The notes under the pieces are model-generated. The model did no database searches. It saw only the letters and a list, made by a program, of their open reading frames with translations, and was not told the origin of the DNA. The position numbers were made by a program, and so were the translations under genes. A stretch of 64,000 nucleotides of DNA from Fibrobacter succinogenes (GTDB lineage Bacteria > Fibrobacterota > Fibrobacteria > Fibrobacterales > Fibrobacteraceae), in contig CACZAD010000001.1 in the NCBI GenBank assembly GCA_902779055.1, forward strand, positions 48,282-112,281, in the 5' to 3' direction. The number at the start of each line of letters is the position of its first letter. The stretch's first letter is position 1. Below are positions 17,026-26,207 of this stretch, piece by piece.

Positions 17026-19314
17026 TTACTTGAACACAGCCGTAAATGTCTGGCCTGCGCTAGCTTGTACCAAACGCGGGTTGTCGGTGTTACCGTCAGA
17101 CCAGCCCGTAAATACGGCACCGCTCTCTGCAACGGCCGTCAACTGCAGCTCGTTGTTGCTGAAGAACTTGCACTGGTAACTCTTGCTCGGAAGGTTCATT
17201 CCGTCCACAAGAATCTTGCCGTTTCCGCTAGCCGCAATCGTCACGGAGACTTCGTTTTCGAGGTCAAAACGTTTAACCATTTCTTGCTTGATCTTTTCGC
17301 TGCGGTTCTTGGCGTAGGCAATCAACTTGTCTCCGTTCGGATCCCAGGTGAAGTTGGACTGGTTGCGCGGCCATCTCTTTTCGTCACGGCTGCGTTCAGA
17401 CGAGGGAATGGTGGCCATCATCGACTGCACCGTGCTTTGCACCTTTTCGTAGGTCAAGTAGCTGTTGAGGAGGATGCAGGCGTTGTTGATGAAGAGGCGC
17501 TTGAAGTCGGGGTTTTCAAGAAGCTTGCTGAGCATTGTGCCGGGACCTGCGCTGGCTCCGCCGAAGCCGCCCATGCCGCCGCCCCACATACCGCCGAATC
17601 CACCCATGCCACCATTGCCTGTGGAACTCTGCTTTGCGCCAAGGACCCAGTCAAACATGTTTTGGCCATCCACGTCAAAGCCGCTGATGCCTGGCGTAAA
17701 TCCAAAACCGTGGTCGGTGTCGAATGCGACGAACTTGAATGGGTGTCCATTGCCGCCCCAGGCGCGCACATTGTTGGTCGGCCAGTCACCGTTGTGGAAG
17801 TACATTTCGGCGAACATATATTGGGCAAAACTGTTGACATTGAGCTTGCTCTTTACCTGTTCGTATTTCTGGTTGTTTTCGCCAGCATAGTTGGTGCTGC
17901 TGACTTCGCTATAAAGCTTCTGGTATTCTGTAGTGGAGGCTCCGCTCGTGCCGCTCGCTTCAAGGCCGGTTCCCGTAATCTTGATCATATTGATGGACTT
18001 GGAATCGATGCCGTAGTTCGTTTCGACGAAGTTCCTGTTCAAGCGTTCGCGCAAGTCGTGGATGCCGAAGTATTCGCCGTTATAGAAAACGACGACCTGG
18101 CGGCTGCGCTGGTAATCCACGTCGGTGCCTTCCATAAGTGCGGTCATCATAGCGTCGCCGATGTAGTCCGTCCAGAAACGGTTGCCGTTGTTGCGCAGGT
18201 TGAACGACTTGATTTTCTTTGCTTCGGGGCGAGTCTTGAACAGGGAATACTTGAGAACCTTGTCACCGTAGATGTCGTTGTCCATCTTGATGGCGACGCT
18301 CTTCTTGGGCTTGTAGCGGCTCCAGTTTCCGATGATGGAAATGCCCGCGTCAACTTCCCAGTTCTTTGATTTTGTGGAGCTTCCGTTTTCGAAATATTCC
18401 ACATGTACGGGGAGTTCCTTGTCGCTCCAGAAGTTTGCGCCCTTGCAGGGCTCGGTGCATTTTGGGTTGTTGTCGTCGGTGACGTTTCCGCCGCCACCGA
18501 TGTTGCCCCAGTTGCCAATTCCACTGCCGATTCCGCTGCCAGTCAGGTTTCCAGTCGCGTAAAGACCGTCGGTCGAATCGAACATGTCGTGGTGATTGAC
18601 CGTGAGCGCGACGACCGGCATCGAAACGCTTTCGTTGATGAAGTACGTCTGCGTCGTGGTGTCCATAGCCAGACCGTTCACGAATTCAGAACAACGGATG
18701 ACGGTGTTCTCGGTAATCTGCTTTGCTTCCGTGATTTGCTCGGAAGTCTGCGTGGGGAAGGATCCGTCAAAAGTGCAACGGATTTCGCCACCCTTTTGCG
18801 GAGTGAGCGGATTGATTGTGAGGCTTGAATAAAAGCCTGCGGCGGGGAGAACGCTGTCCTTGGGCTTGTGGTTGTCGTCGTATTCCGTGAGACCGCTGGA
18901 CGACGAAACTGCAACAGTCGTTGCGGAACTCGAAACATCGCTGGCAATCGAGCTCGAAGATAGTATGGGAGAAACTTGAGTCGGAGATGAACTGCTGGCG
19001 GGTTCTTCTGCGGCACTCGAAAGAGAGTCGTTCGAGTTTGAGCTTTCTGGTGTTACTTCGCTAGAATCGCTTGGCGCGGGAGATTCCTGAGAGTTGCTTT
19101 GTGAACTTGAAACATCTTCGCTCTTTGCAGACGAAGAAGACACTTCTGTTAAAGGAGATTCATTTTGATTATCTGAATTTTCTTGTAGAACAGACGACGA
19201 AGAATCATCGCCAACTTCTGGCGCGATACTATCAAATGCAGACGAATTGTCATCTGTACAGCCACAAATGCAAGAACCCGCAATTGCGAGTGACCAAACC
19301 AACAGTTTTTTCAT
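17026..19314 (-). CDS. CotH-kinase-type lipoprotein with serine-rich stalk
   Basis: The 762-residue protein has lipobox CGC (Cys19), then about 130 residues of serine-rich linker. A chitobiase-like/fn3-type segment follows (about 160-215, EIRCTFDGSFPTQTS). The CotH domain spans about 235-680 with KSVAIKMD, FNLRNNGNRFW, GIHDLRERLNRNF and FVAFDTDHGFGF, the last carrying the probable metal-binding Asp pair. A Gly/Met-rich loop (GGMGGFGGMWGGGMGGFGG) interrupts it near 570. The C-terminus (GAVFTGWSDGNTDNPRL) is an InlB/Listeria-Bacteroides-type repeat. CotH proteins phosphorylate secreted proteins in Bacillus; here the protein is probably surface exposed and the target is unknown. Confidence 0.85.
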   Translation of the reverse strand: MKKLLVWSLAIAGSCICGCTDDNSSAFDSIAPEVGDDSSSSVLQENSDNQNESPLTEVSSSSAKSEDVSSSQSNSQESPAPSDSSEVTPESSNSNDSLSSAAEEPASSSSPTQVSPILSSSSIASDVSSSATTVAVSSSSGLTEYDDNHKPKDSVLPAAGFYSSLTINPLTPQKGGEIRCTFDGSFPTQTSEQITEAKQITENTVIRCSEFVNGLAMDTTTQTYFINESVSMPVVALTVNHHDMFDSTDGLYATGNLTGSGIGSGIGNWGNIGGGGNVTDDNNPKCTEPCKGANFWSDKELPVHVEYFENGSSTKSKNWEVDAGISIIGNWSRYKPKKSVAIKMDNDIYGDKVLKYSLFKTRPEAKKIKSFNLRNNGNRFWTDYIGDAMMTALMEGTDVDYQRSRQVVVFYNGEYFGIHDLRERLNRNFVETNYGIDSKSINMIKITGTGLEASGTSGASTTEYQKLYSEVSSTNYAGENNQKYEQVKSKLNVNSFAQYMFAEMYFHNGDWPTNNVRAWGGNGHPFKFVAFDTDHGFGFTPGISGFDVDGQNMFDWVLGAKQSSTGNGGMGGFGGMWGGGMGGFGGASAGPGTMLSKLLENPDFKRLFINNACILLNSYLTYEKVQSTVQSMMATIPSSERSRDEKRWPRNQSNFTWDPNGDKLIAYAKNRSEKIKQEMVKRFDLENEVSVTIAASGNGKILVDGMNLPSKSYQCKFFSNNELQLTAVAESGAVFTGWSDGNTDNPRLVQASAGQTFTAVFK

Positions 19315-19490
19315 TATATCTCATCCCTTGAAAAAACTAAACCCACACATTCTATATTGGAATATATAGCCGTTTTATATAAGGGAGATATTATTTATGG
19401 ATTATTTTTATTTACTGTTGTAAACATTGAGATTTTTTTCAATGAAATGGGACAAAAATGCACAAAAAATGGAGTTTATGACCAAATTTT

Positions 19491-20021
19491 TTATTGAAGC
19501 GACAAAAAACCGACAATGATAAGTCCAAAGCCGATGACATCAAGAACGGCTGTAATGGTTTTAAACGCTTCGGGATGATCTTTTTTTGTTCTGATGATGG
19601 GCCATCCTCTTATGCCCAGTCTTATTTGACCGTCGATTGTACAACCTATTACAAATGTTAAAAATCCTAGACCACTTGTAATAAAATTAAAAGATGTGTA
19701 TTGATTTGATGGATTATCGGTGTAGTTGAATCCCACAATAATAAGGATGATGCCGATGAGTTTAATTACAAAAGAACCTGGCGTCGTTTTGTTTAGATAC
19801 TTTTCTTCGATTTTAGCATTGTACTGTTTTATCGGCAAAATGGCATTTTTGTCGCCAGTGAGTTCGATTATGCGTTTCTCGACGATTCGGATTCGTTCTG
19901 GAGAATCGTCTGCTTGAAAGCCGTGATCACGAATTTGGCTTAAAATATCGTAGAGCTCCTCGACGGGGAGCTCACGAATTTTTTTTTCGTAATCTTTGAG
20001 ATATTCTTCAGAAAACGCCAT
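19491..20021 (-). CDS. Small membrane protein of unknown function
   Basis: I do not recognise this 176-residue protein. A soluble, charged N-terminal part (about residues 1-80, EEYLKDYEKKIRELPVEELYDIL) precedes three or four hydrophobic helices (FVIKLIGIILIIVGF, FITSGLGFLTFVIGC, VLDVIGFGLIIVGFL). The start at 20021 (MAFSEEY) was chosen over an upstream ATG for lack of conserved-looking sequence there. It stands just downstream of the alpha-E gene on the same strand, 38 bp away, and may be read with it. Confidence 0.6.
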   Translation of the reverse strand: MAFSEEYLKDYEKKIRELPVEELYDILSQIRDHGFQADDSPERIRIVEKRIIELTGDKNAILPIKQYNAKIEEKYLNKTTPGSFVIKLIGIILIIVGFNYTDNPSNQYTSFNFITSGLGFLTFVIGCTIDGQIRLGIRGWPIIRTKKDHPEAFKTITAVLDVIGFGLIIVGFLSLQ

Positions 20022-20058
20022 GTGCAGAATATACAAAAGAAATGGCGGGCCGAAACTT

Positions 20059-20988
20059 TTAACAAAAGAAATCTTTCCAGATTTGATTGCCGAGTTCGTT
20101 TAGGCGAATCTGGACTTTTTCGATCTGCTCGTGGAGCCCGTGATCGATGATTTCTTCGATGGTCGTGAATGAAATGTCAGAACGCAGCTTTCCCAAAAGA
20201 CGGATGGATTCTACGTTGCTCTTAACGGGGAATGCGATGTTTTTCAGGCATTGTTCAGCTTTTTCGAGGCAATAACGCAAGGAACGCGGAAAATCTTCCG
20301 AAAGCAACAGGAATTCGGCCACGTTGTGGGGTGTCACGTTGGAGTTGCGACGGTGGAACATCTCGTAAGCGCCGACGCTCTTGAGGACGGCATTCCACTG
20401 TACGGTATCAAGCGCCATACCGACCATGCTCACGTCCGGAAGTAAGATGTAGTACTTGACGTCCAGAATGCGCGAAGTCTGGTCGGCTCGCTCGAGCAAA
20501 GTCCCGAGGTGCGTGAAGTTCCAGGCAACGTCATGGCTCATCGTGCCCTGGATGATGCCTGCCGTGAGCTGGCTGAACTCCTTTACGCTGCTGTAGAACG
20601 CGTGCGGTGCGGCCAGGGCCTGCTTGGGCATTTCTGCATCGCTCAACTTCAGGTAGAACTGATTGATGGCGATCCACAGCTCCGAAGAAATCCTTTCGCG
20701 GACACAACGGGCGTTTTCACGGGCTGAAGCGACGCAAGAAATGATGCTGCTTGGATTCTCCTTGTCAAACGTCAGGAACATCAAGGCGTTCTCGAACGAG
20801 GCGTGTGCGTATTTCTTGAAGAAATCGTCCGCATTGCCAGCAATCTGGATGACCGGTTCCCAAGGGCGCACTTCGCCGGGCAAGTCCAGTTGGAGTTGGA
20901 GGTTCACGTCGATGCTTCGCGCTACGTTCTCGGCGCGTTCAATGTAACGGGCGAGCCAATAAATGGAATTTGCGACTCTACTTAACAT
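20059..20988 (-). CDS. Alpha-E domain protein (DUF403), stand-alone
   Basis: The 309-residue, mostly helical protein begins MLSRVANSIYWLARYIERAENVARSIDVN, a hallmark of the alpha-E family, and carries further signature parts WNFTHLGTLLERADQTSRILD and LLLSEDFPRSLRYCLEKAE. In the known gene neighbourhood these proteins always accompany circularly permuted ATP-grasp and transglutaminase genes; a role in peptide-bond chemistry has been proposed but not shown. It is the last conserved gene of the four-gene cluster, 31 bp after the ATP-grasp gene. A second alpha-E domain is fused to the ATP-grasp protein at 23486. Confidence 0.88.
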   Translation of the reverse strand: MLSRVANSIYWLARYIERAENVARSIDVNLQLQLDLPGEVRPWEPVIQIAGNADDFFKKYAHASFENALMFLTFDKENPSSIISCVASARENARCVRERISSELWIAINQFYLKLSDAEMPKQALAAPHAFYSSVKEFSQLTAGIIQGTMSHDVAWNFTHLGTLLERADQTSRILDVKYYILLPDVSMVGMALDTVQWNAVLKSVGAYEMFHRRNSNVTPHNVAEFLLLSEDFPRSLRYCLEKAEQCLKNIAFPVKSNVESIRLLGKLRSDISFTTIEEIIDHGLHEQIEKVQIRLNELGNQIWKDFFC

Positions 20989-21019
20989 AAATTACTTCCT
21001 ACTTCTAACTTCCTGCTGT

Positions 21020-22513
21020 CTACTGTTGCTGTTGTTGCTGTTCCATCCATAGCTTGGCTTGGCCAAGTTCCGGCGCTTTTTCGTTTTCGGCAATCACCCA
21101 GGTGTCCTTGCAACCGCCGCCCTGCGAACTGTTCACCACGATGGATCCCTTGCGGAGTGCCACTCGTGTGAGTCCGCCGGGGAGAATGTAGGTCTCGCGC
21201 CCTTGCACAATGTAGGGGCGTAAATCCACGTGGCGTCCTTCGAAACCGCCGTTTACAATGCATGGCACGCGGCTGAGCGAAATCATGGGCTGCGCGATGT
21301 AGTTGCGCGGGTTTGCGATAATCTTGCTCTTGAACGCTTCGCACTCCTCCTTCGTCGATTTTGGCCCTACGAGCATGCCGTAGCCGCCGGATTCGCTGGC
21401 GGCCTTGACGACCATGTTCTGGATGTGGTCGAGTACGTGCTGCATGTGCTTCGGGTTTTCGCACACGAAGGTCGGTACGTTCGGGATGATGGCTTCTTGA
21501 CCCAGGTAGTACTTGATGATCTGAGGCACGTAGGTGTAAATCGCCTTATCGTCGGCGACTCCGCAGCCGGGTGCGTTTGCAAGTGCAACGTTACCCGCCT
21601 TGTACGCTTCGATCAGTCCGGGCACGCCGAGGCAAGAATCCGGGCGGAACACCTTCGGATCCAGGAATTCGTCGTCGACACGGCGGTAGATGACGTGGAC
21701 CTGCTTGAGTCCGCGCGTGGTGCGTGCGTAAACCTTCTTGTCCTGCACGACAAGGTCGTCTCCAGTGACCAAGTCCACGCCCATCTGCTGTGCGAGATAG
21801 GAATGTTCGTAGTATGCGGAATTGTAGATGCCGGGCGACAGCACGACCACCTTGGGCGATGCGATGGGTTCGGCCAGGTATTCAAGCGCCTTGCGGAGGC
21901 GGGTGCAGTATTCGTCTACCGGACGAATGGAACAGTTGGAGAATACCTGAGGGAATGTGCGCTTTAGAATCTGACGGTTCTGCAGCACGTACGAAACGCC
22001 ACTCGGGCAACGCATGTTGTCTTCAAGCACATAGAACGTGCCGTCGGTATCGCGTACGAGGTCGGTACCGGTAATGTGCGCCCAGATTCCCTTGGGCGGT
22101 ACAAAGCCTTCCATCTGCGCCCTGTAAGCGGTACAGGTGTTGATGAGGCTTTCGGGAACCACCTTGTCACGCAGAATCTTGCGGTCGTTATAGATGTCCG
22201 TCAAAAAGCAGTTCAAGGCATCGGTGCGCTGCTTGAGGCCCGCTTCGAGGTGCTTCCAGTCGGAGGCGCTTACAATGCGGGGGATGACGTCGAAGGGGAT
22301 GATCTTGTCCTTGCCTTCCTTGTTGCCGTAAACAGCAAATGTGATGCCGTTATCGTAAAAAGCGGATTCCGCGATTATTTGGCGGCGTTGCAGTTCTCCT
22401 TCGGGAAGCTCATTGATTTTCGTAAACAACGGTTCTGCAGCCGGACGGGGAGTCCCGTCAGGTAAGCAAAGCTCGTCGTAAAAGCCTTCGGTATCGTAGT
22501 TTCCAAATTGCAT
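21020..22513 (-). CDS. Circularly permuted type-2 ATP-grasp protein, intact
   Basis: The 497-residue protein has the residues expected for ATP-grasp carboxylate-amine ligation: VVKAASESGGYGMLVG (glycine-rich loop, about 395-410), a GRHVDLRPYIV segment with the metal/substrate Asp and Arg, and VNSSQGGGCKDTWV. Early markers include DFL..YNDR and GIWAHITGTDLVRDTDGTFYVLEDNMRCPSGVSY. It should form an amide bond to an unknown acceptor in an ATP-dependent way. The C-terminus ends in a short glutamine run (CAG/CAA codons). The gene lies between the transglutaminase and alpha-E genes of the cluster. Confidence 0.88.
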   Translation of the reverse strand: MQFGNYDTEGFYDELCLPDGTPRPAAEPLFTKINELPEGELQRRQIIAESAFYDNGITFAVYGNKEGKDKIIPFDVIPRIVSASDWKHLEAGLKQRTDALNCFLTDIYNDRKILRDKVVPESLINTCTAYRAQMEGFVPPKGIWAHITGTDLVRDTDGTFYVLEDNMRCPSGVSYVLQNRQILKRTFPQVFSNCSIRPVDEYCTRLRKALEYLAEPIASPKVVVLSPGIYNSAYYEHSYLAQQMGVDLVTGDDLVVQDKKVYARTTRGLKQVHVIYRRVDDEFLDPKVFRPDSCLGVPGLIEAYKAGNVALANAPGCGVADDKAIYTYVPQIIKYYLGQEAIIPNVPTFVCENPKHMQHVLDHIQNMVVKAASESGGYGMLVGPKSTKEECEAFKSKIIANPRNYIAQPMISLSRVPCIVNGGFEGRHVDLRPYIVQGRETYILPGGLTRVALRKGSIVVNSSQGGGCKDTWVIAENEKAPELGQAKLWMEQQQQQQ

Positions 22514-22565
22514 ATTCTGTTTCCTTATGCTTTTAAGTTAAACGTTCTCTTACTGTCACTCCCAG

Positions 22566-22600
22566 CTGTCACCCCGGATTTATTCCGGGGCCACCTTACA
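22566..22600 (+). repeat. Palindromic repeat inside the ATP-grasp cluster
   Basis: TGTCACCCCGGATTTATTCC followed by GGGGCCACCTTACAC lies in the 89-bp gap between the transglutaminase and ATP-grasp genes. Its hairpin may attenuate or protect the polycistronic mRNA. It nearly repeats the copy at 4910. Confidence 0.75.
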
Positions 22601-22602
22601 CA

Positions 22603-23484
22603 TCACTGTTCCTTCACGTCCACATTCACGGACACTTTCAAGGTGTGTTCACCACCGCCGGTAATGACGCCCTTCAGCGGACTCACGTCGCCAAAGTCCC
22701 TGCCCCAGGCGAGAATGATGTGTTCATCTCCGCCGAGTACATTGTTGGTCGGGTCGAGTTCCACCCATCCGTGGCCGGGCACGTAGGTACTTACCCAGGC
22801 GTGCGTCGCATCGGCACCGACAAGCTTGGGCAGCCCTTCGCACGGGTGCGTGTGCAAGTATCCGCTCACGTAACGGCAGGGAAGGTGCAGCGACCGCATA
22901 CAACCGATCATCAAGTGCGCAAAATCCTGACAGACACCTTTTCGACCGCGTAAAATTTCTTGTGGCTGCGCTCCGATTCTCGTTGCGCCTGGCGTGTACC
23001 TGCAATCCGTATAAATGCGAGTCATCAGTTCGTAAGCGGCGTCGAAAATCGGGCGGTTCGGCTCAAAACTTTCGAGAGCGTAATTACGGACGGATTCCTC
23101 GAATTTTGCAAACGGGGAGGCGTACGCATACATGGCGGCGTCAAGCGTTTCGGTGCTTGTCGGGCGTTCCAGGAGCTTTGCCACCTGTTCCCAGGGCATC
23201 GTGTCGCTGGGGTTGGGCGGTTCTTCGGCCTGCACATCCACAATCCCTGTCGTCTTGAATCTAAAGTGCTTGTGTTCCTGCTCGATGCTGAATGCCAAAA
23301 CCTTGTTCCCGTAAATGTCGAGCCGTTCTTGCCGTATCGTCGGATTCGGATCCACTTCGATGCTGTGGCTAAGCCAGTTCTGTCGGCTGACGCTTCGCGG
23401 GAGCATATGCGCCAGGTGGTTGCTGTAAAGAACGGGCAAACTGTAATCGTAAACCGTTTCGTGATCGATTTGGTATATAGGCAC
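22603..23484 (-). CDS. Transglutaminase-like cysteine protease-fold protein
   Basis: The 293-residue protein has an N-terminal beta domain typical of bacterial transglutaminase-like proteins (IDHETVYDYSLPVLYSNHLAHMLPR). The papain-fold core carries the triad Cys in KGVCQDFAHLM, His in DATHAWVSTY and Asp in GWVELDPTNN. Start is GTG at 23484 with GGAGG 8 bp ahead, 1 bp after the stop of the large ATP-grasp/alpha-E gene, so translation is coupled. It may cut or transfer an isopeptide or amide bond made by the ATP-grasp partner; this is inference. Confidence 0.88.
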   Translation of the reverse strand: MPIYQIDHETVYDYSLPVLYSNHLAHMLPRSVSRQNWLSHSIEVDPNPTIRQERLDIYGNKVLAFSIEQEHKHFRFKTTGIVDVQAEEPPNPSDTMPWEQVAKLLERPTSTETLDAAMYAYASPFAKFEESVRNYALESFEPNRPIFDAAYELMTRIYTDCRYTPGATRIGAQPQEILRGRKGVCQDFAHLMIGCMRSLHLPCRYVSGYLHTHPCEGLPKLVGADATHAWVSTYVPGHGWVELDPTNNVLGGDEHIILAWGRDFGDVSPLKGVITGGGEHTLKVSVNVDVKEQ

Positions 23485-23485
23485 C

Positions 23486-26005
23486 TTAAACCTCCGACAT
23501 ATTTGTGGTTGTGGCGTGGATGACGCCAGCGCGCGGGGCGTGGCTTAAGTAGAGCCTAGTGACGATTTCGGCAATCCGTTCGATAGAGCTAATCAGTTCA
23601 TCAAGTAGTCTTATGAGGTTCTCCCTATTGTTGTTCTTTGCTTCTGCAAGCTGTTCAATGTTTGCGAGGCGGAGTTCCGCAAGCACACGCATCAGTTCAC
23701 GATCCAGCGGCGAGAATGTAGCTTCGCTCTGGTTGTTGCCGGGCAAGTGCTTCGAGGCTTCGCGCAGTTTCGCCACCTGGTAGGCAACGCTTCGCGGGTT
23801 CGATTCGTCGGACAGCAGCAAGTCGATGACAGGCACAATCTGCAAGCGTCCGCCGTAGCGGCGGTGGTATGTCATGAGCCCGTCGCCGATTTCAAGAACA
23901 GCTTGTAGCAAGCGCAAGTTCGTCATCTCGTCATCAGGGACTGTCGTGAGCAAGTCCTTGATCAGCAGCAAGGTGCGGATGGCGCTTTCAATCTCGCGAC
24001 CCAGTTCCAAAAAGCGCCATTCGTGGCCGCGCGTCATCGAGTCCGCTGCAAGCCCGGCCACTGCGGCACTGTCCGAAAGAACCGCCTTCAAGTACGGCAA
24101 CAGTGCCGCCGCACCTGGCCCCGCCGGCATCTCGGCAATGCCAAAGCCGTTCAGGTAAAGCCAGAGGTCTTCCGAAATGCGGTCGCGCAACTGCATCCCG
24201 AGATCTCGAATCTCCGTCAGCACACATTGCATGCCGTCCTTGTTGTCCTTGCGCAAGATAAAGTAACGGAGCGCGTTTTCCGGGTCTAACGCCAATCGCG
24301 ACTGCGATTCGTCCGAAAATCCCGCCTTCAGAATCCACGGGAGTTCCGGCATGTCTATCCACGATTCGTCCGAGAGCCTGACGGCAATGCCTCTTGCGAT
24401 GCGTGCCATCATGTTCGAGGCCGAAAGGTCTCGCCCCAGCCTGAACAAGTTCTCGGCCGCTCGGCTTGGCAAGTTTCCGCTCGCCCTCGACGGCGTAATC
24501 GTCTGGCTCGCCGGAGCCAAAAGCGAAAAGTTCGCGACAGGCTTTTCCGAAAGCACCCAAATGTCCTTTTCGCCAAGTCCATCGTTCAAAATCCCAAGGC
24601 CGCCGGGCATAACCGTCGTTTCGGTGATTGCTGGATTTGCATCCGCCGAGTTCGCGCTTCCAAAGTTGGCGTTCATCGTGTTGACTGCGAAGAACCTCAT
24701 CCGTGCAATGGCTTGCGTGAATTCCGGCTTGTCCGCTTTTTTGCTTTCGCTGTGCGTCGTATGCACCGGGTTTGCGTTCGGCGAAGGTTCACGGTAGGTG
24801 TAAACGGTCGCAACGTCGATCGCCTTTTCGGCCACCCATTGTTCTGGCGTTTCTTCGATGGACTGCAATAGGGCTAGCTGTGCCGTCGTGGTCATCGAGG
24901 CGTAAGTCTTGGGTTCTGTTTCTTTTAAGCTTTCGGCATCCCTGAAAGCCTTCTTGAAAATCCATTTTTCAGGTTCAGCCAAGACGATTTTTGCGTCGTC
25001 CGCATTCCCGAGCCAAAGCGTTTCCACGTTGCGCAACAGCAGCTCTTCGCCAAGGAGTTCCTTGCAGATCTCTGGCAAGAACGGCTTGAACATCGGCGAT
25101 TCTAGAACGCCGGTTCCCAAGAAGTTTGCTATCGCGACGTTGCCTGCACGGACTGTGCTGATCAAGCCGACGGCACCCTCGCCGCTATCGATACGCAATT
25201 CCAGCGGGTCGCACATGCCGTCCTCGACCCTTCGGAAAATCGTCCCGATCTTTTTGAGGCCCATCAGTGTCTTCATATACACCTGCATATTTCGAATGGC
25301 AAGGTCGTCGTTCTCGACAAGCGGAATGCCCAGGTAGCGGGCTATCACGGCGTCTTCGGCGCGGCGCGGGTTTTCGGGGCCCGATGCCAAAAGCACTACT
25401 TTTTCTGGTTCTCCTTGTGTGTGAATTTCCTTGTGCATATCATCAAGTCCGTCCATCAATTTTTTGAAAAAGACGGCCAGACGTTCCGTGCGCATGCTGC
25501 GGAATAGTTCCGGGAATGCCCGGCTTACGCCAATGCGGTTTTCGAGCGCACGTCCCAAGCCTTCAGGCACTTGCAAATGGTCGGCGACAGCTACGAACGA
25601 TCCGTCCTTGAGGCGCACTACGTCCGTGGATGCCAAATTCACGAACAAACCTCCGGTAGGCCGCACTTTCCAGACAACCTGTAAAAAGTCTGGATTCGCA
25701 AACAAAAGTGCCGCGGGCAACTTGCCTTCTTTCCAAAGACGATGCTCACCATAAATGTCGCAAGCCAAGGCGTTGTAAAGCCTGGCCCTTTGGGCGACCC
25801 CAGCCTCGAGGGTCTTCCATTCTTCGGTCGAAATCACTAGCGGGAGGGGATCGGTTCTCTTTTGGCCAAAACTCATGCTCGACGAAAGGTCGTTCTCGTC
25901 AAGGACGTTATGCAAACGCCTACAGCGGTGTTCAAATTCCACTTTCGGCATGGCCGAAATGGATTTGATAAAAAAATCTTCAGTAACTACACATTCCATG
26001 CCCAA
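23486..26005 (-). CDS. ATP-grasp-like and alpha-E fusion protein
   Basis: The 839-residue protein joins an N-terminal circularly permuted ATP-grasp-like domain (about 15-500) to a C-terminal alpha-E domain (about 515-830, LFRLGRDLSASNMMARIARGI and WRFLELGREIESAIRTLLL). Compared with the intact ATP-grasp at 21020, the glycine-rich GGYG loop is replaced by FKKAFRDAESLKETEP and the HVDLRPY segment by IARMRFFAV. The ATP-binding machinery looks degenerate. It opens the cluster and a sigma-54-like promoter lies just upstream. The start is uncertain: ATG at 26005, 25999 or 25951 (MPKVEFEHR, which aligns with the homologue). Confidence 0.85.
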   Translation of the reverse strand: MGMECVVTEDFFIKSISAMPKVEFEHRCRRLHNVLDENDLSSSMSFGQKRTDPLPLVISTEEWKTLEAGVAQRARLYNALACDIYGEHRLWKEGKLPAALLFANPDFLQVVWKVRPTGGLFVNLASTDVVRLKDGSFVAVADHLQVPEGLGRALENRIGVSRAFPELFRSMRTERLAVFFKKLMDGLDDMHKEIHTQGEPEKVVLLASGPENPRRAEDAVIARYLGIPLVENDDLAIRNMQVYMKTLMGLKKIGTIFRRVEDGMCDPLELRIDSGEGAVGLISTVRAGNVAIANFLGTGVLESPMFKPFLPEICKELLGEELLLRNVETLWLGNADDAKIVLAEPEKWIFKKAFRDAESLKETEPKTYASMTTTAQLALLQSIEETPEQWVAEKAIDVATVYTYREPSPNANPVHTTHSESKKADKPEFTQAIARMRFFAVNTMNANFGSANSADANPAITETTVMPGGLGILNDGLGEKDIWVLSEKPVANFSLLAPASQTITPSRASGNLPSRAAENLFRLGRDLSASNMMARIARGIAVRLSDESWIDMPELPWILKAGFSDESQSRLALDPENALRYFILRKDNKDGMQCVLTEIRDLGMQLRDRISEDLWLYLNGFGIAEMPAGPGAAALLPYLKAVLSDSAAVAGLAADSMTRGHEWRFLELGREIESAIRTLLLIKDLLTTVPDDEMTNLRLLQAVLEIGDGLMTYHRRYGGRLQIVPVIDLLLSDESNPRSVAYQVAKLREASKHLPGNNQSEATFSPLDRELMRVLAELRLANIEQLAEAKNNNRENLIRLLDELISSIERIAEIVTRLYLSHAPRAGVIHATTTNMSEV

Positions 26006-26011
26006 TAAATC

Positions 26012-26026
26012 GCAAAAAATGTGCCA
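26012..26026 (-). promoter_or_regulatory. Sigma-54-like promoter of the ATP-grasp cluster
   Basis: On the minus strand TGGCAC-ATTTT-TTGC is an exact match to the -24/-12 consensus TGGCAC-N5-TTGC. The predicted start (about 26000) falls next to the first ATG codons, which would favour the third candidate start at 25951. Confidence 0.5.
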
Positions 26027-26056
26027 GTGTATTTGTACGTATTTTTGAGCCGTTTT

Positions 26057-26100
26057 TATTACAGTATGTGTAATTGTTACAGATTTTTGTTGTAATTATA
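26057..26100. promoter_or_regulatory. Inverted repeats between divergent sigma-54-like promoters
   Basis: TGTAATTGTTACA (26069-26081) is a perfect 5-bp-arm inverted repeat, preceded by ATTACAGTATGTGTAAT and followed by TTGTAATTATAT. These repeated TGTAA/TTACA half-sites between two divergent promoters could bind an activator. The rest of 26006-26241 shows no gene. Confidence 0.4.
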
Positions 26101-26190
26101 TAGGTTAATCTATGGCTGAACTAGCCTTTTTTCGGAGTCAGAATCAAAAAAATCGGTAAATGGTGGGATTTTTTACATAGATTGATTAAG

Positions 26191-26207
26191 TTGGCACGAT
26201 TATCGCT
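26191..26207 (+). promoter_or_regulatory. Sigma-54-like promoter of the acetolactate-synthase-like gene
   Basis: TTGGCACG-ATTA-TCGCT has the -24 GG and -12 GC exactly 12 bp apart and differs from TTGGCACG-N4-TTGCT at one base. The start would be near 26217, 25 bp before the ATG. Confidence 0.55.
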
